Positions 56,682 through 64,000 of a DNA stretch of 64,000 nucleotides are shown here, piece after piece. The stretch comes from Roseiarcus sp963749715 (GTDB taxonomy: Bacteria > Pseudomonadota > Alphaproteobacteria > Rhizobiales > Beijerinckiaceae): the NCBI GenBank assembly GCA_963749715.1, contig CAVVNR010000005.1, positions 207,640-271,639 on the forward strand. The letters are read 5' to 3'. Both the position numbers and the translations under genes were made by a program. Each line of letters opens with the position of its first letter. Positions within the stretch are counted from its first letter, which is position 1. The notes under the pieces were generated by a model. The model saw only the letters and a program-made list of their open reading frames with translations. It was not told where the DNA came from and searched no databases.

Positions 56682-58090
56682 ATGCGTCATGTTGGGCACG
56701 CGATCGTCGGATTGCTCCTTGGCGCGTGCGCGCCGGCTGCGCTCGTCGCGCCAGCGCTTGCTCAGATTGCGCTTGCGCCCCGGGCGGCGGCTACGTCATT
56801 CAGGCAGACGAGCCGCCTCCGCCGCTGCCCGAGTACGATCAGCCGCCACTTCCCGCCCCCGGCTACTATTGGACGCCGGGCTACTGGGCCTGGAACAACG
56901 TCGACTATTATTGGGTTCCGGGCGTCTGGGTCGAGCCGCCCCAGCCGGAATTGCTGTGGACGCCCGGCTACTGGGCGTTCGTCGGCGGGGTCTACGCCTT
57001 CAGGCCGGGCTATTGGGGGCGGCAGGTCGGATTCTACGGCGGCGTCAACTACGGCTTCGGTTACACTGGGGAAGGATATCAAGGCGGACGCTGGCAAGGC
57101 CAGAACTTCTTCTACAATACGGCGGTGAACAACATCAGGACGACGCGGGTGACAGCCGTCTATAACAGCCCGGTCGTCAACAACGTCACGACGATCAATC
57201 GCATGAGCTTTAACGGCGGCGCGGGGGGAATCGTCGCCACTCCGACGCCCCAGCAGCTGAGCGCCGCGTCGCAGCCCCATATTCCGCCGACTGCGCTCCA
57301 GCAGAATCAGATCCGCGCCGCCAGCGTTCAGCCCAAGCAGTTTTTGAGCACAAACCGGGGCAAGCCCGCTATCGCCGCGACGCCCCGTCCCGGCGCTTTC
57401 AACGCCAGGGAGGCCGTGCCGGCGAAAGCGGCCGGTTCGGCGCAAGCCGTCCCGCAGCCAATACAGAACCCTCAGCCGCCCGCGCCGGCGGTTGCGCCTA
57501 ACGCCCAGCAGAAGCCTTCCCCCGCCGCACAGCCGCCGGTCGCGCCAGCGCCATCGGCCGCGCCGCCGAAGCTTGAGCCTGCGCCGGCCGCTGCGCCGAA
57601 AGCGCAGCCCGCTCCGCCCCCGCCCGCCGCGCCGCCGAAGCCCGAGCCTGCGCCGGCCGCCGCGCCGAAACCGCAGCCCGCTCCGCCCCCGCCCGCCGCG
57701 CCGCCGAAGCCTGAGCCTGCGCCGGCCGCTGCGCCGAAACCGCAGCCCGCTCCGCCCCCGCCCGCCGCGCCGCCGAAGCCTGAGCCTGCGCCGGCCGCCG
57801 CGCCGAAACCGCAGCCCGCTCCGCCCCCGCCCGCCGCGCCGCCGAAGCCTGAGCCTGCGCCGGCCGCTGCGCCGAAACCGCAGCCCGCTCCGCCCCCGCC
57901 CGCCGCGCAACCAAGGCCGCAGCCCGCGCCAACCGTCGCGCCGCGGCCGCAGCCCGCTCCGCCCCCGCCCGTCATACAGCCGAGGCCGCAGGCCCCGCCG
58001 CGGGTCGTCCCGCCCAGGCCTGCGCCTCCGCCGCCCGGCAAGCAGCCGCTCCCGTGCGGACGGCCCGGCGAGCCGGCATGCCCAAAGTGA
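56682..58090 (+). CDS. YXWGXW-type exported protein with proline-rich repeat tail (one frameshift)
   Basis: About 469 residues. A signal peptide (MRHVGHAIVGLLLGACAPAA then LVAPALAQ) leads into tyrosine/tryptophan repeats PGYYWTPGYWAWNN, DYYWVPGVWVEP, ELLWTPGYWAF and FRPGYWG, then GFYGGVNYGFGYTGEGYQGG, the pattern of YXWGXW-repeat outer-surface proteins. The C-terminal 180 residues are Pro/Ala-rich with five identical 23-residue repeats, probably periplasm- or wall-spanning. The frame breaks near 56,776: one C missing from a run (GCGCCCCGGGC for GCGCCCCCGGGC) separates signal peptide from mature protein. Function unknown. A perfect UUCG hairpin follows the stop. Confidence 0.78.
57569..57913 (+). 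repeat. Five tandem 69-bp coding repeats
   Basis: Five near-identical 69-bp units (starting at 57,569, 57,638, 57,707, 57,776 and 57,845) encode PPKPEPAPAAAPKPQPAPP plus PPAA. Differences are single synonymous or near-synonymous bases. The first copy has LEP and KAQ variants. Copy number is likely variable. Confidence 0.9.
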
Positions 58091-58098
58091 GGGCCGGC

Positions 58099-58122
58099 CC
58101 AGGAGGGCTTCGGCCCTCCTGG
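58099..58122 (+). terminator. UUCG-tetraloop hairpin after the proline-rich gene
   Basis: A perfect 10-bp stem CCAGGAGGGC/GCCCTCCTGG (58,099-58,108 and 58,113-58,122) is closed by a TTCG loop, nine bases after the stop codon. No T-run follows, so it may be a transcript stabiliser or a rho-assisted stop. Confidence 0.55.
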
Positions 58123-58200
58123 AGGCCGAGCGACCTCGCCTGCGCTCCCTGACGGCGGCTCTTTTGCCGCGAGGCGGCGAATCCGGCTAAACCGGACGCA

Positions 58201-59775
58201 ATGTATCGAAATATCTTCCTGGTCGGCGGCTGGACGATCGCCTCGCGGCTGACGGGCTTCCTGCGCGATATCGCGCTTGCGGCGCTCATGGGCGGCGGCG
58301 CGCTGAACGACGCCTACGTGGCGGCGATCAAGCTTCCCAACCAGTTCCGCCAGATCTTCGGCGAGGGATCGTTCAACGCCGCCTATCTGCCGACCTACAC
58401 CCGCGTGCTCGAGGCCGCGGGTCCCGAGGAAGCGAGCCGGTTCGCGAGCCAGGTGTTCACGCTGCTCATCCTGTCGCAGATCGCCCTGCTTGGCCTCGTC
58501 TATCTCGACATGCCGCTGCTCGTCCGGCTGACCTCGCCGGGCTTCGTCAGCCAGCCCGACAAATTCGCGCAAGCGGTGGCGATGTCGCGCATCATGTTCC
58601 CCTATATCGCCTTCATTGCCGTGTTCGCCCTGCATCAGGGGACGCTCAACGCCAACAACGCCTGGGGAGCGCCTGCTTCCGCGCCTGCGGCGGCCAACGT
58701 CTGCATGATCGCGTTTCTCGGCTTCGCCGCCTTCTTTCCCCAGGCATCGCCCGGCGTGGCGAGCATGGCGAGCTGGGGATTCCTCGCTTCCGGCGCAACC
58801 CAGCTTGCGATCGTCGTCGCCGCGGCCCGGCGGCGCGGGCTCCTGGAGCGGCTGACCTGGCCGCGCTTGACGCCGGACATCCGGCGATTCTTCTGGATGC
58901 TGGGTCCGGCGATCGGCATATCGGCGAGCTACCAGATCGGCGCGCTCGCCGACCAGATTGTCGGTTCGCTCTTGCCGACCGGCGGCCTCTCCGCCATCAG
59001 CTACGCCGACCGGCTTTATCAGTTGCCCGGCGGCGTCATCGTTATCGCCACCGGCTCGGTGCTCTTGAGGGAAATGTCCGCCCTTGCCGCCGTCGGCGAC
59101 GAGCGGGGCGCGCTCGCCGCCCAGAACCGCGCCGCTTCGCTGACTCTGGCGCTCGGCGCGCCGTTCGTGGTCGCCTTTCTTCTCATTCCCGACCTCATCA
59201 TCGCGGTCGCCTTCGAGCACGGCGCCTTCAAGGCGAACGCGACCCATGAGGCCGCGGGCGTGCTTGCGGCCTACGCGCTTGGCATGCCGGCGCTCCTGGT
59301 CGACAGGATTGTGTCCGCGAGCTTTCTGTCGCGCGGCGACACCGCGACGCCGATGAAGGTCACGCTCATCGGCGTCGCGGTCAATGTGGCGCTCAAGATC
59401 GCCCTTTTTCGGCCGCTCGGGGCGCCCGGCCTCGCGCTCGCGACCGCCGCCGGCTTATGGATCAAAGTCATCGGCGTGTTCGCGCTCGCGAGGCGGCGCG
59501 GCTGGACGGCGCCCGACGCGCGCCTGCTCGCGACCTTCGCGGCGACGCTCTTTGCCGCCGGAGCGCTTGCGCTTGCGCTGACGCTTGCCGACGGACTGCT
59601 GGCCGAGCGCGCCGCGCATCTCCCCCGCTTCGCCCGCGAAGCAAGGCTTCTCGCCCTGACCGCGATCGGGGTCGCGGTCTACTTTCCTGCCCTCGGCGCG
59701 GGACTGTGGCTGACCGAAGCCATGCCGGCGGCTCTCCTCAAACGGGCGCTGGGCGCGCTTCGGCTCGCGCGATGA
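58201..59775 (+). CDS. murJ: Lipid II flippase MurJ
   Basis: A 524-residue MOP-superfamily transporter that flips lipid-linked peptidoglycan precursor across the inner membrane. It begins MYRNIFLVGGWTIASRLTGF and has about 14 helices, with the conserved signature AYVAAIKLPNQFRQIFGEGS and FNAAYLP region, and charged residues in the central cavity segments (SYADRLYQLPGGV). Usually next to other essential genes in alphaproteobacteria; here galK follows after 91 bases. Start at ATG 58,201, with no overlap. Confidence 0.93.
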   Translation: MYRNIFLVGGWTIASRLTGFLRDIALAALMGGGALNDAYVAAIKLPNQFRQIFGEGSFNAAYLPTYTRVLEAAGPEEASRFASQVFTLLILSQIALLGLVYLDMPLLVRLTSPGFVSQPDKFAQAVAMSRIMFPYIAFIAVFALHQGTLNANNAWGAPASAPAAANVCMIAFLGFAAFFPQASPGVASMASWGFLASGATQLAIVVAAARRRGLLERLTWPRLTPDIRRFFWMLGPAIGISASYQIGALADQIVGSLLPTGGLSAISYADRLYQLPGGVIVIATGSVLLREMSALAAVGDERGALAAQNRAASLTLALGAPFVVAFLLIPDLIIAVAFEHGAFKANATHEAAGVLAAYALGMPALLVDRIVSASFLSRGDTATPMKVTLIGVAVNVALKIALFRPLGAPGLALATAAGLWIKVIGVFALARRRGWTAPDARLLATFAATLFAAGALALALTLADGLLAERAAHLPRFAREARLLALTAIGVAVYFPALGAGLWLTEAMPAALLKRALGALRLAR

Positions 59776-59866
59776 GCCTTGCGAGGCCCGCCGCATCGAG
59801 CGGCGCTCGATCGCGCTTGACGCGCGCTGCGGCAGAGGTTCCTGTTCGGCGATGGGAGGAACTGAG

Positions 59867-61027
59867 ATGAGCGTTGCGGCGCGCGATCTGGCGGTGGAGT
59901 TCGCCTACCGCTTCGGCCGCGTGCCGACGGTCAGCCGCGCGCCAGGCCGGGTCAATTTGATCGGCGAGCACACCGACTATAATGACGGCTTCGTCATGCC
60001 GGCGGCGCTCGAATTCGCGACCCTGACCGCCGCGTCGCCGCGGCCCGATCGGCGACTTCGCGTCTATTCGATGATCATGGACGAGACGCGCGAATTCGAT
60101 CTCGATTCCTCATCCCAAGCCGCGAGCGGCGACTGGTCCGACTACATCCTCGGCGTCGCGCTGATGTTGGAGAGGAGCGGTGAGCCCTTGACCGGCGCCG
60201 ATCTCGCCGTCTGGACCGACGTTCCGATCGGCGCCGGCTTGAGCTCCTCGGCCGCGCTCGAAGTCTCGTGCGCGCATGCGCTCCTCAGCGCGGCCGGCCT
60301 GCCGTTCGAGCCGATCGAGATCGCCAAGATCTGCCAGCGGGCCGAAAACGATTTCGTCGGCATGCGCTGCGGGGTGATGGATCAATATATTTCCTGTCTC
60401 GGCGTTGCCGGCCATGCGCTCCTGATCGACTGCCGCAGCCTTGCCTCGCGCAACGTCGCCATCGCCCGGAACCTCAGGCTTCTCGTCGCCAACAGCATGG
60501 TCCGCCACCAGCATGCGGGCGGCGAGTACAACGCGCGGCGGGAAGCCTGCGAGGAAGGGGTGAGGCTGCTCAGCCGCACGCTCGGGCCGATCAAAGCTTT
60601 GCGCGACGTGACCTCCGATCAGCTTGAAGCCAGGCGCCGCAAACTGCCCGATCTCATCTACCGCCGCTGCCGCCACATCGTCACCGAGAACGCGCGGGTG
60701 CTTGAGGCGGAGCGCGCGCTCATGAGCGGCGACTTTGTCGCCTGCGGCCAGGCGATGAACGCTTCCCACGTCTCGATGCGCGACGACTTCGAAATCACCT
60801 GCCCGGAGGTCGATACGCTGGTCGGTCTCGCCCAGACGGTCGAGGGCGTCTATGGATCGCGCATGACCGGCGGCGGTTTCGGCGGCTGCACCGTGAGCCT
60901 GATCGAAGCGTCCGCGGTCGAGCGGGCCTCGCGGACCATGATCGACGGCTATCGGGTCGCGACCGGACTCGACGCGGAAATCTTCGCCTGCGCGCCGTCT
61001 GACGGCGTCCGCTCGATCCCGGTTTGA
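59867..61027 (+). CDS. galK: Galactokinase
   Basis: A 386-residue GHMP kinase that phosphorylates galactose to galactose 1-phosphate. The galactokinase signature APGRVNLIGEHTDYNDGFV lies at about residues 24-42, the ATP loop is PIGAGLSSSAALEV, the third GHMP motif is GSRMTGGGFGGCTVSL, and the catalytic Asp lies in GMRCGVMDQYIS. Start at ATG 59,867 with GGGAGGA upstream; an ATG five codons earlier overlaps the ribosome site. First gene of a galK-galT pair; galE and a regulator are not in the window. Confidence 0.93.
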   Translation: MSVAARDLAVEFAYRFGRVPTVSRAPGRVNLIGEHTDYNDGFVMPAALEFATLTAASPRPDRRLRVYSMIMDETREFDLDSSSQAASGDWSDYILGVALMLERSGEPLTGADLAVWTDVPIGAGLSSSAALEVSCAHALLSAAGLPFEPIEIAKICQRAENDFVGMRCGVMDQYISCLGVAGHALLIDCRSLASRNVAIARNLRLLVANSMVRHQHAGGEYNARREACEEGVRLLSRTLGPIKALRDVTSDQLEARRRKLPDLIYRRCRHIVTENARVLEAERALMSGDFVACGQAMNASHVSMRDDFEITCPEVDTLVGLAQTVEGVYGSRMTGGGFGGCTVSLIEASAVERASRTMIDGYRVATGLDAEIFACAPSDGVRSIPV

Positions 61028-61039
61028 GGAGCATTCGTC

Positions 61040-62068
61040 GTGGCGATTTCGACGCCGCTCCGCGATTCCTCCCATCGCCGCTTCAATCCGTTGACCGGAG
61101 AATGGGTGCTGGTCTCGCCACACCGCACTCAGCGCCCTTGGCAGGGACGGCGGGAGCCTGAAACCGCGCCGGACGCGCTCGCCCATGACCCGAACTGCTA
61201 TCTCTGCGCGGGCAACCTGCGCGCGAGCGGCGCTCGCAACCCGGATTATCCGCACACGTTCGTGTTCGACAATGATTTTGCGGCGCTCAAGGCCGATGCG
61301 CCGACTAGGAGCGAAGTCGACGGGCTGCTTGTCGCCGAGGGCGAAACGGGACTGTGCCGGGTCATCTGCTTTTCGCCGCGCCACGATCTGACGCTCTCGG
61401 GAATGGCGGTCGCCGACATCGAGCGCGTCGTCGATGTTTGGGTCGAGGAAACGATCGCCCTCGGCGGCCTGCCGGACGTCGGCTCGGTGCAGATTTTCGA
61501 GAACCGGGGCGAGATGATGGGCGCGTCGAACCCCCATCCGCACGGCCAGATCTGGGCGACAAGGCATCTCCCGAACGAACTCGAGAAGGAGACCCACCGC
61601 CAGGGCGAGTATCTCGTGCGGCACGGCCGGACGCTGCTTATCGACTATCTCGAAAAAGAGATTGAGCTTGGCGAGCGCGTTGTCTTCGCCAACGACGATT
61701 TTTGCGCGCTCGTGCCGTTCTGGGCGATCTGGCCGTTCGAGACCATGATCCTGCCGCGGCGGCGCGTCGGCGGCTTCGACGAATTGAGCGCCGGCGAAAA
61801 GGCCTCGCTCGCGGCGGCGCTGTCTCAGCTGACGAGGCGCTACGACCGGCTGTTCGACGTTCCGTTTCCCTATTCGATGGGCTTCCACCAGAGGCCGACC
61901 GATGGCGCCTTGCACGCCGAATGGCAGATGCACGCCCATTTCTATCCGCCGCTCCTGCGCTCTGCGGCGATCCGGAAGTTCATGGTCGGCTTCGAGATGC
62001 TGGGCTCGCCCCAGCGCGACCTCACGCCCGAGGCGGCGGCGGAACGGCTCAGAGAGGCGGCGGGCTAA
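61040..62068 (+). CDS. galT: Galactose-1-phosphate uridylyltransferase
   Basis: A 342-residue enzyme of the Leloir pathway exchanging UMP between UDP-glucose and galactose 1-phosphate. The zinc-type Cys pair is in CYLCAGN, and the active-site HPHGQIW carries the nucleotidylated His. Further family segments are FENRGEMMGASNPHPHGQ and HAEWQMHAHFYPPLLRS. GTG start at 61,040, 12 bases after galK with a GAGGAG site. Translation is probably linked to galK. Confidence 0.93.
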   Translation: MAISTPLRDSSHRRFNPLTGEWVLVSPHRTQRPWQGRREPETAPDALAHDPNCYLCAGNLRASGARNPDYPHTFVFDNDFAALKADAPTRSEVDGLLVAEGETGLCRVICFSPRHDLTLSGMAVADIERVVDVWVEETIALGGLPDVGSVQIFENRGEMMGASNPHPHGQIWATRHLPNELEKETHRQGEYLVRHGRTLLIDYLEKEIELGERVVFANDDFCALVPFWAIWPFETMILPRRRVGGFDELSAGEKASLAAALSQLTRRYDRLFDVPFPYSMGFHQRPTDGALHAEWQMHAHFYPPLLRSAAIRKFMVGFEMLGSPQRDLTPEAAAERLREAAG

Positions 62069-62087
62069 TCTCGCGTGCGTCAGCCAG

Positions 62088-62318
62088 TCAGAAGAGGCTG
62101 AGGTGATGGCGGCGCATATATTCGGCCCCCGCCCGCGCCCGTTGCTTGCTCTCGTTCAGCATATGTCCGACGTGATACCGGTAGGAATCCGAGCGCTTCG
62201 GGATGTAGTCGTTCTTGTAGGCCGTCGCGGCGGCGGGCGTCGCGATAGGCGCAAGCATGAGAACGGGCGCGAGAGATATCAGGGCGCTGAGGCCGATCGA
62301 GGCGATGTTGAGGCGCAT
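62088..62318 (-). CDS. Small exported protein of unknown function
   Basis: A 76-residue protein with a signal peptide (MRLNIASIGLSALISLAPVL, likely cleavage after ATPAAA) and a short mature part of about 45 residues rich in Tyr, Arg and His (KNDYIPKRSDSYRYHVGHML, ESKQRARAGAEYMRRHHLSL). It lies on the minus strand convergent with galT. I do not recognise it. The signal peptide and open frame support a real gene; the start at 62,318 was chosen at the signal peptide ATG. Confidence 0.6.
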   Translation of the reverse strand: MRLNIASIGLSALISLAPVLMLAPIATPAAATAYKNDYIPKRSDSYRYHVGHMLNESKQRARAGAEYMRRHHLSLF

Positions 62319-62401
62319 GGGCTTGCTCCAATGGGGCGGTGTCGGGCGATAAATCGCCGCCCGGCCCGGAATGTTCCCTTTCCGCCATGCCGCAGGCTCC
62401 G

Positions 62402-62446
62402 CCAAAGCAAGCCCGCATCCGAGCGAGTATCGAGCAGCAACCTCAC
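62402..62446 (-). pseudogene. VapC-type PIN toxin, first codons only
   Basis: A GTG codon overlapping the antitoxin stop (GTGA at 62,443-62,446) begins VRLLLDTR, the usual start of a VapC PIN-domain toxin (MRLLLDTH) with its first catalytic Asp. Homology stops within about 10-15 codons and nothing PIN-like follows. The overlap geometry is that of a toxin-antitoxin operon. Confidence 0.5.
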
Positions 62447-62682
62447 TCGTCGACGCCGAACATGCGCTCGATCTCAGCTTGAAACATCGTGTCGAAATCG
62501 TCAGGCACGGTGAACTCGCCCGCCAGGAAATCAAACCGCTTCGGCGCCGCCGGCGCGTCGATCGGCACGATCTTGACCATCGGCTTGCCCGCCTTGGCGA
62601 TTATGAACGGCTCGCCTTTCGCCGCCGCGTCGATCAGCCGGGAAAGACGGGTCTTGGCCTCGTGGATGTTGACTGTCTTCAT
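62443..62682 (-). CDS. Phd/YefM-family antitoxin (VapB-like), orphan
   Basis: A 79-residue antitoxin. The N-terminal DNA-binding domain reads MKTVNIHEAKTRLSRLIDAA then AKGEPFIIAKAGKPMVKIVP, the standard Phd fold that represses its own promoter. The C-terminal tail FDFLAGEFTVPDDFDTMFQA plus EIERMFGVDE is the toxin-wrapping region typical of partners of VapC ribonucleases. The expected toxin is missing except for its first codons, so the gene is an orphan and can only act as a repressor or as an anti-addiction factor for a related toxin elsewhere. Confidence 0.85.
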   Translation of the reverse strand: MKTVNIHEAKTRLSRLIDAAAKGEPFIIAKAGKPMVKIVPIDAPAAPKRFDFLAGEFTVPDDFDTMFQAEIERMFGVDE

Positions 62683-62715
62683 CGGCCCAATCCGGACTAA
62701 GTCTCGTCAGTTTGG

Positions 62716-63259
62716 TTAACTCTCGTCGATCGTCAAGACGCGATCGGCCCACCCGCCGCTCGTAGTCCACGAACGCAAAATCAGCCTCGTCGCGCGGGCC
62801 GCGTTGGCCGTTCTCGCGCCGGACCTCCCGCCATTGGCCGGGATCGATCGGCGGGAAACGGGTTTCGCCCTTGGCCTCGATCGCGACTTCGGTGACGAAG
62901 AGCCGCTCGGCGCGCGCGATCGTCTGGGCGTAGATCTCGCCGCCCCCGGCGATGACAATTTCGGCCGCGCCCATGGCGCGAGCGCGGATGGCGGCGAGGT
63001 CGAGCGCGGCGTCGAGCTCATGCGCGACGAAGACGTCCGCGGCGGCGAAGCCGGGGTCGCGGGTCACGACAATTGTTTCGCGCCCAGGCAGCGCGCGGCC
63101 GATGGTGAGATAGGTCTTGCGTCCCATCACCATGGGCTTGCCCCAGGTCAGCGCCCTGTACCGTTTCAAGTCGCTCGAAAGCCGCCAGGGGAGCCCTTTA
63201 TCGCCGCCGATCACGCCATTCCGCGCTATGGCCGCGACCAGGACGAGCGGCGGGCACGC
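62716..63259 (-). CDS. folA: Dihydrofolate reductase (frame disturbed at both ends)
   Basis: NADPH-dependent reduction of dihydrofolate. The core is intact: IARNGVIGGDKGLPWRLSSD, the GKPMVMGRKTYLTIGRALPG loop, ETIVVTRDPGF, IVIAGGGEIYAQTIARAERL and the end DEADFAFVDYERR. The N-terminus PPLVLVAAIARNGV has no start codon in its own frame; a GTG at 63,259 overlapping the thyA stop gives VSVP after one C is restored. At the 3' end the frame runs on past the natural end; a change near GAGCGGCGGG would end it at the TAA at 62,716. Both breaks look like sequence errors in an essential gene. Confidence 0.8.
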
Positions 63260-64000
63260 TCACACCGCGACCTTGGCCTTGATCGCCGGCCAGGGGTCAT
63301 AGCCCTCGAAGGCGATCGCGTCGGCGTTGAGATCGAAGATCGAGCCGATGTCGCCGAGCACGAGCTTCGGCAGCGGGCGCGGCTCGCGCGCAAGCTGCTC
63401 GCGCGCCTGGTCCTCATGATTGCGGTAGAGATGCGCGTCGCCGAACGTATGCACGAACTCGCCCGCCTCGAGCCCGCATTCGCGGGCGACGAGATGAGTC
63501 AGAAGCGCATAGCTCGCGATATTGAACGGCACGCCGAGAAAGAGGTCGGCCGAGCGCTGGTAAAGCTGGCACGACAGCCTGCCGCCGTTCACATAGAACT
63601 GGAACAGGCAATGGCAGGGCGCGAGCTTCATGTCTTCGATCTCGGCGACGTTCCAGGCCGAGACGATGAGGCGGCGCGAGTCGGGGTTGCGGCGGATCTC
63701 CTCGATCACCTAGGCGATCTGGTCGATCGTGCGGCCGTCGGCCCTGCCCACGCGCGCCACTGCTGGCCATAGACGGGGCCGAGGTCGCCATTCGCGTCCG
63801 CCCATTCGTCCCAGATCGTCACGCCGTGTTCCTTCAGATAGGCACGTTCGTGTCGCCGCGCAGGAACCAGAGCAGCTCCAGGATGATCGCCTTCGCGATA
63901 CAGCTTCTTGGTCGTCATCAGCGGAAAGCCGTCCGGCGAGGTCGTAACGCGCCTGGTGCCCGAAGATGGAGAGCGTGCCGGTGCCTGTGCGGTCCGGCTT
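63260..64000 (-). CDS. thyA: Thymidylate synthase, partial at the window edge (several frame breaks)
   Basis: Methylates dUMP to dTMP using methylene-tetrahydrofolate, the reaction whose dihydrofolate is recycled by folA immediately downstream. The visible protein has DRTGTGTLSIFGHQARYDLA, ILELLWFLRGDTN, AYLKEHGVTIWDEWADANGD, LGPVYGQQWRAW, RTIDQIA, the catalytic Cys in MKLAPCHCLFQFYV and QLYQRSADLFLGVPFNIASY, ending FEGYDPWPAIKAKVAV. The frame breaks near 63,943 (extra base in LADGFPL), 63,900, 63,841 (missing G) and 63,752, and a TAG replaces the Trp codon of IAWVIEEI (63,709-63,711). The 5' end lies beyond the window. Error density at this edge is the highest in the window. Confidence 0.85.

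Noticed and set aside
57569..57913. Regular 69-bp repeats as a possible CRISPR array
   Set aside because: The units are contiguous without unique spacers and keep the reading frame of the proline-rich protein.
57472..59247. 591-codon minus-strand frame opposite the proline-rich gene and murJ
   Set aside because: Its Gly/Arg-rich sequence is the complement of the Pro/Ala repeats and of a clear murJ.
60110..61939. 609-codon minus-strand frame opposite galK and galT
   Set aside because: Both plus-strand genes have full catalytic motifs; the opposite frame has none.

Overview
The window is GC-rich DNA from an alphaproteobacterium. The evidence is the thyA-folA pair, a form II aerobic CO-dehydrogenase-type gene cluster, a Liv transporter followed by a small DUF6867-type gene, and a tRNA-Leu(UAA) carrying a group I intron. 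The gene set suggests Hyphomicrobiales (Rhizobiales), but I cannot name a genus.

Layout. 1-1.2 kb: a decayed, 5'-truncated type IIG restriction-modification methylase abutting the next gene. 1.2-9.2 kb (minus): an mdtABC-type RND multidrug efflux operon. 9.2-9.6 kb: an ISAs1-like transposase scar. 9.8-11.2 kb: an unknown exported protein. 11.4-19.3 kb (minus): a two-gene NRPS-PKS hybrid operon (C-A-T, then KS-AT-KR-ACP) with a clear sigma70-type promoter. 20.4-26.2 kb: one gene of about 1,940 codons for a repetitive, probably secreted protein built by internal duplication. 26.2-27.4 kb: a scar zone with IS481 and IS256-like fragments, a tRNA-3'-like fragment, an intron-containing tRNA-Leu(UAA), and a truncated intronless copy of its 5' half. 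27.5-30.6 kb: gpt, a CinA-type molybdopterin-binding protein, map and radC. 30.6-41.1 kb (minus): a form II cox cluster in the order coxG-S-L-M, coxD, AHSA1-like gene, coxE, dual CDGSH gene, split xdhC pair, molybdopterin-binding gene, mocA-like gene. 41.5-47.3 kb: livHMGF, DUF6867-like gene and livK behind a near-consensus sigma54 promoter. 47.3-48.9 kb: a CcdA-type protein and a PEP-CTERM protein. 49-53.9 kb (minus): tetR, a lipoprotein membrane-fusion protein and a second RND pump. 54-56.4 kb: a UbiH-family hydroxylase and a Cys/Met-metabolism PLP enzyme. 56.7-62.3 kb: a YXWGXW/proline-rich protein, murJ, galK, galT and a small exported protein. 62.4-64 kb (minus): a Phd-type antitoxin whose toxin is reduced to its first codons, folA, and thyA running off the right edge.

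How the genes work together. The cox block encodes a molybdenum hydroxylase (small FeS, large Mo and medium FAD subunits) with its membrane-recruitment, AAA/VWA maturation, XdhC-type and molybdopterin cytidylyltransferase functions, so one 10.5-kb block looks self-sufficient for cofactor insertion. livHMGF plus livK form a complete ABC importer. The two RND systems lie in separate operons, one with its own TetR regulator.

Data quality. About twenty apparent reading-frame breaks occur, many in genes otherwise intact along their whole length (second RND pump, livK, thyA, folA, PKS, NRPS). Most restore with a one-base change. Four of them, in mdtC, the NRPS and the PKS (twice), restore if GANTTC is read as GANTC, the CcrM methylation motif of alphaproteobacteria. 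I read most breaks as consensus errors rather than gene decay. Exceptions are the methylase, the insertion-sequence fragments and the VapC remnant, which are truncated and diverged. I found no CRISPR array and no complete new defence system.
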